Source: Dyella amyloliquefaciens (GTDB lineage: Bacteria > Pseudomonadota > Gammaproteobacteria > Xanthomonadales > Rhodanobacteraceae). Taken from it: a DNA stretch of 64,000 nucleotides. Both the position numbers and the translations under genes were made by a program. Below are positions 39,274-51,209 of this stretch, piece by piece. The DNA lies in assembly GCF_004296575.1 (NCBI RefSeq), contig NZ_SAYT01000005.1, positions 62,001 through 126,000 of the forward strand, in the 5' to 3' direction. Position 1 is the first letter of the stretch; each line of letters begins with the position of its first letter. The notes under the pieces were generated by a model. It saw only the letters and a list, made by a program, of their open reading frames with translations, made no database searches and was not told where the DNA came from.

Positions 39274-40463
39274 GCGGGGGGTGCTGCGTCCTTCGTGTCG
39301 TCGTGACGGGTCACGACCGTATCGGTTTCCACCGTGCCTTGCGGCGTGGCGACGACGACATCCACTTCGGCGAGCACCGGGTCGCCCCTGCCCGCCTCCG
39401 TGTACAGATCGCTCTGCCGGTAGCGCTCGATAAGGTAGCGCAACACGACCAGGATTACCGAGGCCGCGGGCAACGCCAGCAGGACGCCGAGGAATCCGAA
39501 CAGGTAACCGCCGGCCAGCACGGCGAAGATCACCGCCACTGGATGCAGGCCGATCTTCTCGCCCACCAGGCGTGGCACCAGCACGTAGCCCTCCAGCAGC
39601 TGGCCCACGGTGAAGATGCCCACCACCATCAGCACGTGGCTCCAGTCGCCGTACTGCACCAGCGCGGCGATCAGGGCCGAGCCGAAGCCGACGATGAAGC
39701 CCAGGTACGGCACGAAGCTGAGCAGGCCAGCGACCATGCCGATCAAGGGGCCGACCGAGAGGCCCATGATGGTCAGTGCCGCGCCGTAGAAGATGCCCAG
39801 CGCCAGCATCACCAGCAGCTGGCCACGCACGAATGCGCCCAGCACGCTGTCTGCCTCGCGTGCGAGATGAGCCACGGTCGGCTCGATCGAACGCGGCAGC
39901 ATGCGATCGATCCATGCCACCAGGCGATCCCAGTCGCGCAGCAGGTAGAAGGCCACCACGGGGATCAGCACAAGGTTGGTCAGCCAGGCGATCACGCCGA
40001 GGCTGGAGCGGGAAATCTTGCCGATCACGGTGGAAGCGGCATCGCCGACCGAACCGATATGCTCCTTGAACTGCTCCACCAGGCGATCGGTATCGAACGC
40101 ACTGGGGTCCAGGTGCAGCTTGGCCTGCACCCACGGCAGCGCGGTGTTGCGCGCCCAGTCCACGTAGTGCGGCAGGTTCTGCACCAGGTTGTCGATCTGG
40201 CGGGAGATCAGCGGGATCAGCAGCAGCAACGCGCCGATCGCCAGCAACAGCAGCACGATGAACACGATGCTCACCGCCAGCGTGCGCCCCAGGCCCAGCC
40301 GCTCCAGGCGATCGGCCAGCGGATCGCCCAGGTAGGCCAGCATCGCGGCGAAGGCGAACGGCATCAGCACCGGCGCCAGCAGCCAGAGCACGTAGATGAT
40401 GGCCGCGGCGATCGCCAGCATTTGCCAGCGGCGGGAGGTGTCATGCGTCATGGCATGGCTCAT
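39270..40463 (-). CDS. AI-2E/PerM family transporter
   Basis: About 397 residues with seven to eight membrane segments (first at about 15-50; FAFAAMLAYLGDPLADRLER; RGQLLVMLALGIFYGAALTI; FVPYLGFIVGFGSALIAAL; HPVAVIFAVLAGGYLFGFLG). This is the AI-2E/PerM superfamily; substrates vary and cannot be told here. The gene order DUF2066-AI-2E-hda is typical of xanthomonads. ATGs at 40463 and 40451 are both possible starts. Confidence 0.9.
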   Translation of the reverse strand: MSHAMTHDTSRRWQMLAIAAAIIYVLWLLAPVLMPFAFAAMLAYLGDPLADRLERLGLGRTLAVSIVFIVLLLLAIGALLLLIPLISRQIDNLVQNLPHYVDWARNTALPWVQAKLHLDPSAFDTDRLVEQFKEHIGSVGDAASTVIGKISRSSLGVIAWLTNLVLIPVVAFYLLRDWDRLVAWIDRMLPRSIEPTVAHLAREADSVLGAFVRGQLLVMLALGIFYGAALTIMGLSVGPLIGMVAGLLSFVPYLGFIVGFGSALIAALVQYGDWSHVLMVVGIFTVGQLLEGYVLVPRLVGEKIGLHPVAVIFAVLAGGYLFGFLGVLLALPAASVILVVLRYLIERYRQSDLYTEAGRGDPVLAEVDVVVATPQGTVETDTVVTRHDDTKDAAPPA

Positions 40464-40554
40464 GGGGCGGAACGGGTCAGTGTGACCCAGGCATCCAGGC
40501 ATCGCCAGCGCACCGGCGACCCCTGCCGTTCAGACCGGGCGGGGCCCGGCGCGA

Positions 40555-41535
40555 TCAATGGACCCAGCGCAGGCTGATGTCCGCGTCGGTATGCGAGTCA
40601 CCGCGCAGCAGGCGCCCGCTCGCGGCGAGGTTGGCCGCCAGCACGTCCAGCGGCAGGCTGGCCTTCACCTCGAACAGCATGCCGTCGCCCTGCGCGCTTA
40701 CCGTGGTGACCTGGCGCACCGAGGGGTCGGCACGCAGCATCGCCAGCAGGTTGGCGTAGTCGATCGCGGAATTGACCTGGGACACCCACAGCTTGCCGTC
40801 CACCGTGGCCGAGCCGATTACGTTCAGCTGCTTGCCCAGGCGGTCGGCCAGGCCGTTGCCGGCATCGGTGAGCACGGCCGCCGTGTTGGCGCCATTGTTG
40901 TTCCAGCGCTGCTGCGGGCCCCCGGAGACCAGCACCCAGTCGGCGCTGTTGCCGTGCAGTTGACCGAGCAGGATCAGGCCGGTCTTGTACTGGCGGGCGA
41001 GCGCAGCCACCTGGTCGGGTTCGGCGGTGGTCAGGTTCGGGGTATCGCCCGTCTTGGCCGGATCGGCCAGCAGGGTGCTGTAACCGCGGGCCGCCACGGC
41101 CTGGCTCAGCGCCGCCAGCGCGTCGCGAGTCAGCACGCTGCCGTCCTCGTCACGCACCAGCAACAGCACCGGCGGCTTGGGGCCGCTGCCGGCGACGCCC
41201 AACTGGGCAATGGTGCGTTGGACCGCGGCCTCGTCGAAGGTCACTTGCAGGCTCATGCCGGTAGGCGCGCGCTGGTACTGGTACTGCTTGACGATACCGC
41301 TGGCGCCCTTGAGCGCATCGGGATAGCCCGCCTTGGTGCTCAGGTCCTGCCCGCCGGCGGTGCGCGTCAGCACTTGGGCCAGGGCATCGCTGAAGGCGTT
41401 GTTGCGGGCGGCATCACTGGTGTCGGCGACCGACACCACGACGGTGTAGGGCGAGACCTGGCCCTGGGCATGCACGGACAGCAGCGGGGCAAGGCCCAGC
41501 ACGAGACAGACGAGCAGCAGGCGGGACAGGCGCAT
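40555..41535 (-). CDS. DUF2066 secreted protein
   Basis: 326 residues with a signal peptide (about 1-23, ending VHAQGQ). The segment [33 protein letters not shown] is characteristic of DUF2066 proteins (given as a region near residues 30-62). It has no known activity and is regularly encoded divergently from purM. It is 91 bases upstream of the AI-2E gene and probably in one operon with it and hda. Confidence 0.88.
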   Translation of the reverse strand: MRLSRLLLVCLVLGLAPLLSVHAQGQVSPYTVVVSVADTSDAARNNAFSDALAQVLTRTAGGQDLSTKAGYPDALKGASGIVKQYQYQRAPTGMSLQVTFDEAAVQRTIAQLGVAGSGPKPPVLLLVRDEDGSVLTRDALAALSQAVAARGYSTLLADPAKTGDTPNLTTAEPDQVAALARQYKTGLILLGQLHGNSADWVLVSGGPQQRWNNNGANTAAVLTDAGNGLADRLGKQLNVIGSATVDGKLWVSQVNSAIDYANLLAMLRADPSVRQVTTVSAQGDGMLFEVKASLPLDVLAANLAASGRLLRGDSHTDADISLRWVH

Positions 41536-41697
41536 GGGGAGGCGATATCCGGAAAGGAAACGTCGGAAGTCTGCCCAATCCGGCCCCCAGCGTCCATCGA
41601 AGCGATCCCGGTTCGGGTCATGCTTTTCGGCTCCCGCTCAGGCAGGGCACTGCCTTCACTGCTACACTTTGGCGTTTCTCCACGCCGGGTTTCCCTC

Positions 41698-42726
41698 ATG
41701 TCCGACGCCCTCACCTACCGCGCCGCTGGCGTTGATATCGATGCCGGCAATGCCGTGGTCGAACGCATCAAGCCGCTGGTCAAGCGCACGTCCCGTCCTG
41801 AAGTGATGGGTGGCCTGGGCGGCTTCGGCGGCCTGTTCGACCTGTCCGGCAAGTACAAGGAGCCGGTACTGGTTTCCGGCACCGACGGCGTGGGCACCAA
41901 GCTCAAGCTGGCCCAGCAGCTGGGTCGCCACGACACCATCGGCATCGACCTGGTCGGCATGTGCGTCAACGACGTGCTGGTGCAGGGCGCCGAGCCGCTG
42001 TTCTTCCTCGACTACTTCGCCACCGGCAAGCTGGACGTGGACACCACCGTGGCCGTGGTCGGCGGCATCGCCAAGGGTTGCGAGCTGGCCGGTTGCGCGC
42101 TGATCGGGGGCGAGACGGCCGAAATGCCGGACATGTACCCGCCGGGTGAATACGACCTCGGCGGCTTCACCGTGGGCGCGGTGGAAAAGTCGCAGCTGCT
42201 TTCCGGCGCCGCCATCGTGGCCGGCGACGTGATCCTGGGCGTGGCCTCCTCCGGTCCGCACTCGAACGGTTATTCGCTGATCCGCAAGATCCTCGAGCGT
42301 GCCGGCAACCCGCTGGACCTCGAGGTCGGCAGCGTGAAGCTGGCCGACGCGTTGATGGCGCCGACCACCATCTACGTGAAGCCGATGCTGGAGCTGATGA
42401 AGAGCCAGCCGGTGCACGGCATGGCGCACATCACCGGCGGTGGCCTGAAGGAAAACATCATCCGCGTGGTGCCGGACGCGCTGGGCATCCAGGTCGACGC
42501 CGCAGCCATCGTGCTGCCGCCGGTGTTCGAGTGGCTGATGCGCGAAGGCAACGTGGCGCGTGAGGAAATGTGGCGCACCTTCAACTGCGGCGTGGGCTTC
42601 ACCGTGATCCTGCCGCGCGATGCCGTCGAGGCCGCCTCCGCCCTGCTCGCCAAGCACGGCCTGGCCAGTTCGGTGATCGGCGAGATCGTGCCCGCCCAAA
42701 GCGACGAGCGCGTCCACATCGGCTAA
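41698..42726 (+). CDS. purM: Phosphoribosylformylglycinamidine cyclo-ligase
   Basis: 342 residues. Conserved motifs include [45 protein letters not shown] (given as a region) and [19 protein letters not shown]. PurM makes aminoimidazole ribotide, the fifth purine step. It is followed by purN after four bases, the standard purMN operon. Confidence 0.97.
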   Translation: MSDALTYRAAGVDIDAGNAVVERIKPLVKRTSRPEVMGGLGGFGGLFDLSGKYKEPVLVSGTDGVGTKLKLAQQLGRHDTIGIDLVGMCVNDVLVQGAEPLFFLDYFATGKLDVDTTVAVVGGIAKGCELAGCALIGGETAEMPDMYPPGEYDLGGFTVGAVEKSQLLSGAAIVAGDVILGVASSGPHSNGYSLIRKILERAGNPLDLEVGSVKLADALMAPTTIYVKPMLELMKSQPVHGMAHITGGGLKENIIRVVPDALGIQVDAAAIVLPPVFEWLMREGNVAREEMWRTFNCGVGFTVILPRDAVEAASALLAKHGLASSVIGEIVPAQSDERVHIG

Positions 42727-42730
42727 GCCC

Positions 42731-43399
42731 GTGACAACCCAGCGTCTTCGTGTCGCCGTGCTCGCCTCCGGGCGCGGCAGCAACCTGCAGGCCTTGATCG
42801 CCGCGCGCGACGCGGGGCAGCTGCCGGTCGACTTCGTGCTGGTCGGCAGCGACAAGGCCAACGCCGGCGCGCTGCAGCTGGCGAAGGACGCGGGTATTGC
42901 CACCTTCACGCTGAACCCGAAGGCGTTCGCCAGCCGCCGCGACTTCGACTTCGAACTGTTCCGCCAGCTCGATGCCAGCGGCGCCGACGCGCTGGTGCTG
43001 GCCGGCTTCATGCGCATCATCGACGGTGAGGCGCTGAAGCCCTGGGTCGGCCGCATGATCAACATCCACCCTTCGCTGCTGCCCAAGTACCGCGGCCTGC
43101 ACACGCACCGGCGCGCGCTGGAAGCGGGGGATGTGGAGCACGGCGCCAGCGTGCATTACGTGACCGCCGAACTGGACGGCGGCCCGGTGATCGCGCAGGC
43201 CACCATCGAGGTCCGCCCCGGTGACGACGAGCTCCAGCTCGCCCAGCGCCTGCTCAGGTTCGAGCACCAGCTGCTGCCCGCCGTGCTGAACCTGATCGCC
43301 GAAGGCCGCCTGTCACTGCTGCCGCCCGACCGTATCGCGCTGGACGGCCAACCGCAGGACGCGCCGCTGCAACTGCGCAACGGCCGTTTGGTTGACTGA
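42731..43399 (+). CDS. purN: Phosphoribosylglycinamide formyltransferase
   Basis: 222 residues. The catalytic set is visible as INIHPSLLPKYRGLHTHRRAL (Asn and His) and HGASVHYVTAELDGGPVIAQ (His and Asp). VLASGRGSNLQALI binds the substrate phosphate. It formylates GAR with 10-formyl-THF, the third purine step. It begins with GTG, four bases after purM; no better start is present. Confidence 0.96.
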   Translation: MTTQRLRVAVLASGRGSNLQALIAARDAGQLPVDFVLVGSDKANAGALQLAKDAGIATFTLNPKAFASRRDFDFELFRQLDASGADALVLAGFMRIIDGEALKPWVGRMINIHPSLLPKYRGLHTHRRALEAGDVEHGASVHYVTAELDGGPVIAQATIEVRPGDDELQLAQRLLRFEHQLLPAVLNLIAEGRLSLLPPDRIALDGQPQDAPLQLRNGRLVD

Positions 43400-43455
43400 G
43401 CGGCCCACGGCCTCTCTACAAGTCGTTCAGGCTGAACACGTAGACTGCGGTTCCC

Positions 43456-44172
43456 ATGACCCAGTCCAACACTCTCCGCACATTCGCCGCCGGCCTGGTG
43501 CTGGCGTTCTCCGCCTCGACCGCGTTCGCCGCGACGGCGCCGGCACCGTTCACCGCGACCTATCAGGTGTCACAGGGCGGCCAAGCCATCGGCGAGGCCG
43601 TGGTGACGCTCAAGCCGGCCGGAGACGGCCAGTGGGAGTACAGCAACCAGACCAAGGGCACCTCGGGTCTGGCCGCCGCGCTCGGCGCCAATTCCAACGA
43701 GACCACGCGCTTCCGCTGGAACAACAACGCGCCTGAAACGGTGAGCTACGACTACCGCATGGACGCTGCGATCAAGAGCAAGCAGCGCCATACCAACGTG
43801 AACTGGACCACCAACCAGGTCACCGTCGACGAGGGCAAGGGCCCGATGAACTACGCCAGCGTGCCTGGCCTGGTCGATCGCAATACGGCGCCCTACGCCA
43901 TCGGACTCGCGTTGCGCGACGGCAAGCAGAGCGTGGCGCTGCCAGTCGCGGTGAAGCGCAATGTCGAGACGCAGAGCTTCAAGGTGGCCGGCAAGGACGC
44001 GGTGAAGGTACCCGCCGGCAGCTTCCAGGCCGAGCGCGTGGAACGCACGGACGACAACAAGGCTTTCAGCGCATGGTACGCACCGCAGAAGTATCCGGTG
44101 CCGGTGAAGCTCGCGCAGAGCGATGGCGGCAACCTGACGCTGGAACTAGTGAGCTACAAGGGCGGCAATTGA
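43456..44172 (+). CDS. DUF3108 secreted protein
   Basis: 238 residues with a signal peptide of about 25 residues (AFAATAP). The mature beta-rich protein fits DUF3108 (FTATYQVSQGGQAIGEAVVTL near the start; VPAGSFQAERVERTDD; FSAWYAPQKYPVPVKL near the end). The family is common downstream of purMN in xanthomonads and pseudomonads, probably acting in the envelope; its function is unknown. Confidence 0.88.
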   Translation: MTQSNTLRTFAAGLVLAFSASTAFAATAPAPFTATYQVSQGGQAIGEAVVTLKPAGDGQWEYSNQTKGTSGLAAALGANSNETTRFRWNNNAPETVSYDYRMDAAIKSKQRHTNVNWTTNQVTVDEGKGPMNYASVPGLVDRNTAPYAIGLALRDGKQSVALPVAVKRNVETQSFKVAGKDAVKVPAGSFQAERVERTDDNKAFSAWYAPQKYPVPVKLAQSDGGNLTLELVSYKGGN

Positions 44173-44189
44173 GCCAAGCCGCCTCACCT

Positions 44190-44270
44190 GTAGGAGCGCA
44201 CCCAGTGCGCGATCGCAGAATGGCGTCGTTACCGCTTCGTAGGCTTATCGCGCACTGGGTGCGCTCCTAC
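44190..44270. repeat. Paired REP-type repeat
   Basis: Two facing 23-base units 35 bases apart, in the gap between the convergent DUF3108 and murA genes. Confidence 0.85.
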
Positions 44271-44285
44271 AAAAGCCCCGCGTAA

Positions 44286-44313
44286 GAAAAAGGCCGCTGA
44301 CGCGGCCTTTTTC
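44286..44313. terminator. Bidirectional terminator between DUF3108 and murA
   Basis: 12-bp stem GAAAAAGGCCGC / GCGGCCTTTTTC with loop TGAC and T-runs on both strands. It serves both convergent genes. Confidence 0.92.
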
Positions 44314-44333
44314 ATGCGACACGATCGTTGCGA

Positions 44334-45877
<1,544 letters not shown>

Positions 45878-46132
45878 GGGTTTTTCCACTTGCAGGATGT
45901 TAGGTCAGCGCCGGGTCCGGAGACGATCCAGGCCCAATGGCACCGACTATGAAGTTAAAATGCGAATATGCCATGTTAATGGAAAAGCTCTGTCGCAGAA
46001 ACGACACGTGTTGCCGGAGCCATCCGCGACACGACCTTCGCGATTGCCCAACCCCATGATTCAACGGAACATCTCCTCCTGACCGGATCGTTCAGGATGA
46101 TGACGAGATTCCGGCACGGACCCCGAGGACGC

Positions 46133-47143
46133 ATGAACGCCCACGTCGCCACCACCAGCCCGCACGCGATCAACGCCGACGCCATCGTGCACAGCGCACG
46201 CACCGTGATCGCCACCGAGGCGGCCGCCATCCGCGCCCTGGAGCCGCGTATCGGCCCCGAATTCGTCGAGGCCTGCCGGCTGATCATGGGCTGCGCCGGA
46301 CGCGTGGTCGTCACCGGCATGGGCAAGTCCGGCCACGTGGGCCGCAAGGTCGCCGCGACGCTGGCCTCCACCGGCACGCCGGCCTTCTTCGTCCACCCGG
46401 GCGAAGCCAGCCACGGCGACCTTGGCATGATCCTGCCGCAGGACGTGGTGCTGGCCCTGTCCAATTCCGGCGAAACCGACGAGGTGCTGTTCATACTCCC
46501 CGTGATCAAGCGTCAGGGCATCCCGCTCATCGCGATCACCGGCAATGCGCATTCCTCCCTGGCCGACCAGGCCGAAGTGCACCTGGACGCCAGCATCGCG
46601 GCCGAAGCCTGCCCGCTGGGCCTGGCCCCCACCGCCAGCACCACGGCGGCGCTGGTGATGGGCGACGCGCTGGCCATCGCCCTGCTCGAAGCCCGCGGCT
46701 TCACTTCGGAAGACTTCGCGCGCTCGCACCCGGCCGGTAGCCTGGGGCGCCGCCTGCTGCTGCACATCAGCGACGTGATGCATACCGGCGAGGGCATCCC
46801 GGCGGTGCCGCCGAACGCCACGCTGACCCAGGCCCTGATGGAGATGACCCGCAAGCACCTGGGCATGACAGCAGTGATCGACTCCAACCGGCGCCTGCTT
46901 GGCGTGTTCACCGACGGCGACCTGCGCCGCGCGCTGGACGACGATGGCGTGGACCTGCGCGGCGCCACCGTGGCCGAACTGATGACCCGCGGCCCCAAGA
47001 CCATCGGGGCGGACAAGCTGGCCATCGAGGCGGCCCAGCTGATGGAGAAGCACCAGATCCATGCCCTGCTGGTAGTCAACGACGACCAGCAGGTGGTGGG
47101 CGCACTGAACATTCACGATCTGCTCCGCGCACGCGTGGTCTGA
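46133..47143 (+). CDS. kdsD: D-arabinose 5-phosphate isomerase
   Basis: 336 residues. The SIS domain (about 45-180) holds VVVTGMGKSGHVGRKVAATL and LALSNSGETDEV, followed by two CBS domains (about 215-335; VIDSNRRLLGVFTDGDLRRAL). It converts ribulose 5-phosphate to arabinose 5-phosphate, the first step of Kdo synthesis. It starts the kdsD-kdsC-lptC-lptA-lptB-rpoN series. The ATG chosen gives the family length. Confidence 0.95.
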   Translation: MNAHVATTSPHAINADAIVHSARTVIATEAAAIRALEPRIGPEFVEACRLIMGCAGRVVVTGMGKSGHVGRKVAATLASTGTPAFFVHPGEASHGDLGMILPQDVVLALSNSGETDEVLFILPVIKRQGIPLIAITGNAHSSLADQAEVHLDASIAAEACPLGLAPTASTTAALVMGDALAIALLEARGFTSEDFARSHPAGSLGRRLLLHISDVMHTGEGIPAVPPNATLTQALMEMTRKHLGMTAVIDSNRRLLGVFTDGDLRRALDDDGVDLRGATVAELMTRGPKTIGADKLAIEAAQLMEKHQIHALLVVNDDQQVVGALNIHDLLRARVV

Positions 47144-47234
47144 TCGAAAGGTTCGCGCCCCACCATCACGTCCACCGCAACGCCCGACCGGCGTTTGACG
47201 GTATCGCCCCCCTGCCTCCTTGCCGACCGTGCCC

Positions 47235-47774
47235 ATGTATCTGGCTGACATCCCCGCTGACGTACTCGCCCGTGCCGCCAAGGTCCGCCTCGCCGTGTTC
47301 GACGTGGATGGCACGCTCACCGACGGCCGCCTGTGGTACGCCGAGGACGGCCACGAAACCAAGGTGTTCCATGTGCACGACGGTCTGGGCCTGAAGCGAC
47401 TCATGGCCAACGGCGTGCAGGTGGCCATCATCTCCGCCCGCATCAGCCACCCGGTGGCGCTGCGCGCCGAGGAGCTGGACATTGCCCACGTGTACCAGGG
47501 CCAGGGCGACAAGCGCGTCTGCCTGAACCAGCTGCTCGAGGCACTGGCCCTGGCGCCGGACGAAGTGGCCTTCGTGGGCGACGACCTGCCCGACCTGCCG
47601 CCGATGCAGATGGTCGGCCTGGCCGTGGCCGTCGCCAACGCCCACCCGTGGGTGGCCGAGCAGGCGCATTGGCATACCCGCCTGGGCGGTGGCCAGGGCG
47701 CAGCGCGCGAGGTGGCGGACATGATCCTGAAGGCCCACGGCAAGGACGTGGCCGAACGGGAGCGCTGGAAGTGA
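47235..47774 (+). CDS. kdsC: Kdo 8-phosphate phosphatase
   Basis: 179 residues of the HAD class. LAVFDVDGTLTDGRLWY carries the catalytic DxD, and VAFVGDDLPDLPPM the C-terminal metal motif. It removes phosphate from Kdo 8-P. ATG at 47235 is preferred; GTG at 47229 and TTG at 47220 are also in frame. The stop overlaps the lptC start (GTGA). Confidence 0.94.
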   Translation: MYLADIPADVLARAAKVRLAVFDVDGTLTDGRLWYAEDGHETKVFHVHDGLGLKRLMANGVQVAIISARISHPVALRAEELDIAHVYQGQGDKRVCLNQLLEALALAPDEVAFVGDDLPDLPPMQMVGLAVAVANAHPWVAEQAHWHTRLGGGQGAAREVADMILKAHGKDVAERERWK

Positions 47775-48376
47775 GTTTGCGCACCTATCTGCGCGACCGC
47801 GGACTGATGGTCGCGATCGTCCTGGTCGCTGCCGCCACGGGCGCCACCCAGATGCTGTACTGGTGGCTGGCGCCGGCGCCGAAAGTCAGCGATTTCGTGG
47901 GTCCGCCGCGCTCGGGCTACACCCTCACCAATTTCCGGCTGTGGTCCTACGACGTGGACGGCCAGCCCAGCTTCAACATGGTCGCCCCGCACCTGGAGCG
48001 CCGCGAGAACGACGAGTCGCTGTACATCAACACGCCGAAGTTCGAGCTGCCCTCCAACCAGGACGGCGTACCGCCCTGGCTGGGCGACTCGCTGTACGCC
48101 TGGGTGGACAAGAGCGGGTCGCTGCTCAAGCTGCAGGGCCCCGTGTACATGCACCGCGCCGCCTTCCAGGACACTGCGGCCGCCGAGATCCACACCTCCG
48201 ACGTCACCTCCTGGCCCAAGGAAAACCGCATGGAGACGGCTGCCGCGGCACACATGGTGCAGGGCGACAGTACAATGAGCGGGGTTGGCATGCGCGCCAA
48301 CCTCAACACCAATCACATGGAGCTGCTCGATGAAAGCCACGGCTCGTTCCCGCCGCGCAAACAGAAGTCGTCTTAA
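47771..48376 (+). CDS. lptC: LptC, LPS export protein
   Basis: 201 residues. A single N-terminal membrane segment (about 11-31) is followed by a periplasmic beta-jellyroll (DFVGPPRSGYTLTNFRLWSYD). LptC links the LptB2FG transporter to LptA. It starts with GTG overlapping the kdsC stop. The 3' end overlaps lptA by 47 bases in another frame, longer than usual. Confidence 0.92.
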   Translation: MSLRTYLRDRGLMVAIVLVAAATGATQMLYWWLAPAPKVSDFVGPPRSGYTLTNFRLWSYDVDGQPSFNMVAPHLERRENDESLYINTPKFELPSNQDGVPPWLGDSLYAWVDKSGSLLKLQGPVYMHRAAFQDTAAAEIHTSDVTSWPKENRMETAAAAHMVQGDSTMSGVGMRANLNTNHMELLDESHGSFPPRKQKSS

Positions 48377-48911
48377 GCTTTCCCTGGGCCTGCTCTGCCT
48401 TGGTGTTTTCCTCCTGCAGCCGGCGTTCGCCAAGCAGGACGACCGCAACCAGCCGATGAACTTCCAGGCGAAGTCCACCGATGCGTACAACGCGCCGAAC
48501 ACCATCAGCACGCTCAAGGGCAATGTGATCCTCACCCAGGGCACGCTGAAGGTGACCGGCGACGTCGCCAAGGTGCACCTGGACGGCGATACGCAGATTG
48601 CCCGCGTCGTCGTCACCGGCAACCCGGCGCACATCCAGCAGCTGGATGACAACAACAACCTGATGCAGGGCGACGCGGCAACGCTCGACTACGACAACAT
48701 CAACGGCATCGCCGTGCTCATCGGCAATGCCTCGGTGACGCAGCAGGGTCGCGGCGAGTTCCACGGCGACAAGCTCACCTACAACACCAATACCAGCCTG
48801 ATCACCGGCGAAGCTGGTGGCGAAGGCGTGGTGCATGGCACCTTCCTGCCCAAGCAGAAGCCCGGCACGCCTGCGCCGCAGCCAACCCCCAAGCCGGCCG
48901 AGGGCCACTGA
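48330..48911 (+). CDS. lptA: LptA, periplasmic LPS transport protein
   Basis: 193 residues. A signal sequence (about 1-34, with a basic start and ending PAFAKQ) is followed by the OstA-like jellyroll (STLKGNVILTQGTLKVTGD, MQGDAATLDYDNINGIAVLIGNA). LptA bridges the periplasm as part of the LPS conduit. The C-terminal tail is Pro/Lys-rich. The start lies inside lptC, so translation is probably coupled. Confidence 0.93.
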   Translation: MKATARSRRANRSRLKLSLGLLCLGVFLLQPAFAKQDDRNQPMNFQAKSTDAYNAPNTISTLKGNVILTQGTLKVTGDVAKVHLDGDTQIARVVVTGNPAHIQQLDDNNNLMQGDAATLDYDNINGIAVLIGNASVTQQGRGEFHGDKLTYNTNTSLITGEAGGEGVVHGTFLPKQKPGTPAPQPTPKPAEGH

Positions 48912-48914
48912 TCG

Positions 48915-49634
48915 ATGCTGTCCGCCGAAGGTCTGCAGAAAAGTTTCAAGGCGCGCCAGGTGGTGCGTGACTTCGCGTTCTCCATCCGCGAGGGCGAAGT
49001 GGTCGGCCTGCTCGGCCCCAACGGCGCGGGCAAGACCACCTGCTTCTACATGGTCGTCGGCCTGATCGAGGCGGACGCCGGCTTGATCAAGCTGGACAAG
49101 CAGGACATCACCGGCCTGCCCATGCACCAGCGCGCCAAGCTTGGCATCGGCTACCTGCCCCAGGAAGCCTCGGTGTTCCGCCGCCTCAGCGTGGCCGACA
49201 ACATCATGGCCGTGCTGGAGCTGCGCGAGGGCTGGGACGAAAAGCGCCGCGCCAACGAGCTGGAAAGCCTGCTGGACGAGCTGAAGATTTCCCACATCGC
49301 CGACCAGAAGGGCATCAGCCTTTCCGGCGGTGAGCGCCGCCGCGTGGAAATTGCCCGCGCGCTGGCCGCACACCCGCGCTACATGCTGCTCGACGAACCG
49401 TTCGCCGGCGTCGACCCCATTTCGGTGGGCGAGATCCAGCGCATCGTGCGCCACCTCAAGGAGCGCGGCATCGGCGTGCTCATCACCGACCACAACGTTC
49501 GAGAGACGCTGGGCATCTGCGATCGCGCCTATATCCTCAACGACGGTGAAGTGTTGTCGCGCGGTACGCCGGCGCACATCCTGGCCGACGAAAAGGTGCG
49601 CGAGGTATACCTCGGGCGCGAATTCCGCCTGTAA
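48915..49634 (+). CDS. lptB: LptB, LPS export ABC ATPase
   Basis: 239 residues. Walker A is [16 protein letters not shown], the signature is [15 protein letters not shown] and Walker [14 protein letters not shown], followed by the H-loop in [11 protein letters not shown]. LptB powers extraction of LPS from the inner membrane. It begins three bases after the lptA stop. Confidence 0.97.
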   Translation: MLSAEGLQKSFKARQVVRDFAFSIREGEVVGLLGPNGAGKTTCFYMVVGLIEADAGLIKLDKQDITGLPMHQRAKLGIGYLPQEASVFRRLSVADNIMAVLELREGWDEKRRANELESLLDELKISHIADQKGISLSGGERRRVEIARALAAHPRYMLLDEPFAGVDPISVGEIQRIVRHLKERGIGVLITDHNVRETLGICDRAYILNDGEVLSRGTPAHILADEKVREVYLGREFRL

Positions 49635-49745
49635 CACTCCGGCTACAGCGATAAACCGGAGGTAGTACGCGATTCGGCCTTTGACCTATGGCCGACCCTC
49701 CGACCACGCGTTACGATGCCTTTGAGTTCATCCCGACCGCCAGGC

Positions 49746-51209
49746 ATGAAACCCGGACTCCAGTTTCGCCTCAACCAGCAGCTCACGCTGACCCCTCAAC
49801 TGCAGCAGGCCATCCGCCTGCTGCAGCTGTCTCAGCTGGAGCTGGAAGCGGAACTGCGTCAGATTGCCGAAAGCAACCCGTTACTGGAGTTCTCCGACGA
49901 CAACCCGGAGAACGCGGACAACGATGAGCATGAGGTGGTCGAACCGCTGCCCGCCGGCACGTCCAGCACCAGCAGCAGCGACACCGTCGATGACGGCGAA
50001 GCCCCCGACTGGAGCGACGGCGACGGTGGGGGCGAGGACCCGATCGATTTCTCCAGTGGCGGCACGTCTTCGCGCAACGGACCGAGCGGCGACGAGGATG
50101 GGTTCGAACCCCAGGGCGCCGCGCCGGAAACACTGCAGGAACACTTGCTGTGGCAGCTCAACCTCACGCACATGAGTGCGCGCGATCATGCGATCGCGGA
50201 AGTGCTCATCGACGCGCTCAATCCGGACGGCTATCTCACCGAAGGCATGGATTCGCTGATCGCGGCGCTGCCGTCGGGCGTCAAGGCGAGCGCCGCCGAG
50301 ATGGAGCATGTCCGTCGCCTGCTGCAACGCTTCGACCCCACCGGCGTGGCCAGCCTGGATCTGCGCGACTGCCTGCGCGTACAGCTGGAGCAATTCGATC
50401 CGGACACGCCGCATCGCGATCTGGCCATGCGCATCGTCGACGGCGAACTGGAACTGCTCGCGCGCAACGACATCGCGCGCCTGGCGCGCAAGCTGCGCGC
50501 CAACGAGGACGATGCCGCCGCAGCCGCCGTGCTGATCCGTAGCCTCGACCCGCGCCCCGGCGCGGCGCTCGACGTCACACCGGTGGAATACGTGGCCCCG
50601 GATGTCTACGCACGCAAGGACAGCGGCCGCTGGCGCGTCAGTCTCAACCCGGATTGCCAGCCGCGACTCGGCCTCAACCAGCACTACTGCGGGCTGATCG
50701 CCCAGGCACGCGGCACCGACGCGAGCTGGATGCGCGGCCAGCTGCAGGAAGCACGCTGGCTGATCAAGAGCCTGGAATCGCGCGCCGAAACCCTGCTCAA
50801 GGTGGCGGAGGCGATCGTGCGCCGCCAGAGCGCCTTCCTCGACTACGGCCCCGAGGCCATGCATCCCCTCGTGTTGCGCGAAGTCGCCGAAGAAGTGGGC
50901 ATGCACGAGTCGACCATTTCACGTGTAACTACGCGCAAGTACATCCATACACCGCGCGGCACGTTCGAGCTCAAGCACTTCTTCTCCAGCGGCGTATCCA
51001 CCGAGGACGGTGGCAGCGCGTCGGCCACCGCCATCCAGGCCATGCTGCGCAAGCTGGTCGATGCCGAGGACCCGCGCAAGCCGCTGTCCGACCAGGCGAT
51101 TGCGGAGGAACTGCACCGCAAGGGCATTCAGGTTGCCCGACGCACCGTGGCCAAGTACCGCGAGGCCATGCGCATTCCCAGTTCCAGCGAGCGGCAGCGC
51201 GCTGGCTGA
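49746..51209 (+). CDS. rpoN: RNA polymerase sigma-54 factor
   Basis: 487 residues. Region I is Gln/Leu-rich (LQFRLNQQLTLTPQLQQAIR, residues about 5-50), region II is acidic (about 52-125), and the core-binding and DNA-binding regions follow. The RpoN box is ARRTVAKYRE near residue 470. It directs transcription that depends on enhancer-binding activators. Two RpoN-type promoters are in this window, before flgB and before the chemoreceptor gene. The position after lptB is standard. Confidence 0.97.
   Translation: MKPGLQFRLNQQLTLTPQLQQAIRLLQLSQLELEAELRQIAESNPLLEFSDDNPENADNDEHEVVEPLPAGTSSTSSSDTVDDGEAPDWSDGDGGGEDPIDFSSGGTSSRNGPSGDEDGFEPQGAAPETLQEHLLWQLNLTHMSARDHAIAEVLIDALNPDGYLTEGMDSLIAALPSGVKASAAEMEHVRRLLQRFDPTGVASLDLRDCLRVQLEQFDPDTPHRDLAMRIVDGELELLARNDIARLARKLRANEDDAAAAAVLIRSLDPRPGAALDVTPVEYVAPDVYARKDSGRWRVSLNPDCQPRLGLNQHYCGLIAQARGTDASWMRGQLQEARWLIKSLESRAETLLKVAEAIVRRQSAFLDYGPEAMHPLVLREVAEEVGMHESTISRVTTRKYIHTPRGTFELKHFFSSGVSTEDGGSASATAIQAMLRKLVDAEDPRKPLSDQAIAEELHRKGIQVARRTVAKYREAMRIPSSSERQRAG

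Noticed and set aside
46061..48658. An 865-codon open frame on the minus strand
   Set aside because: It is antisense to kdsD, kdsC and lptC, which are certain genes. In GC-rich DNA the opposite frame of a real gene often lacks stops. The protein is low in complexity and matches nothing.
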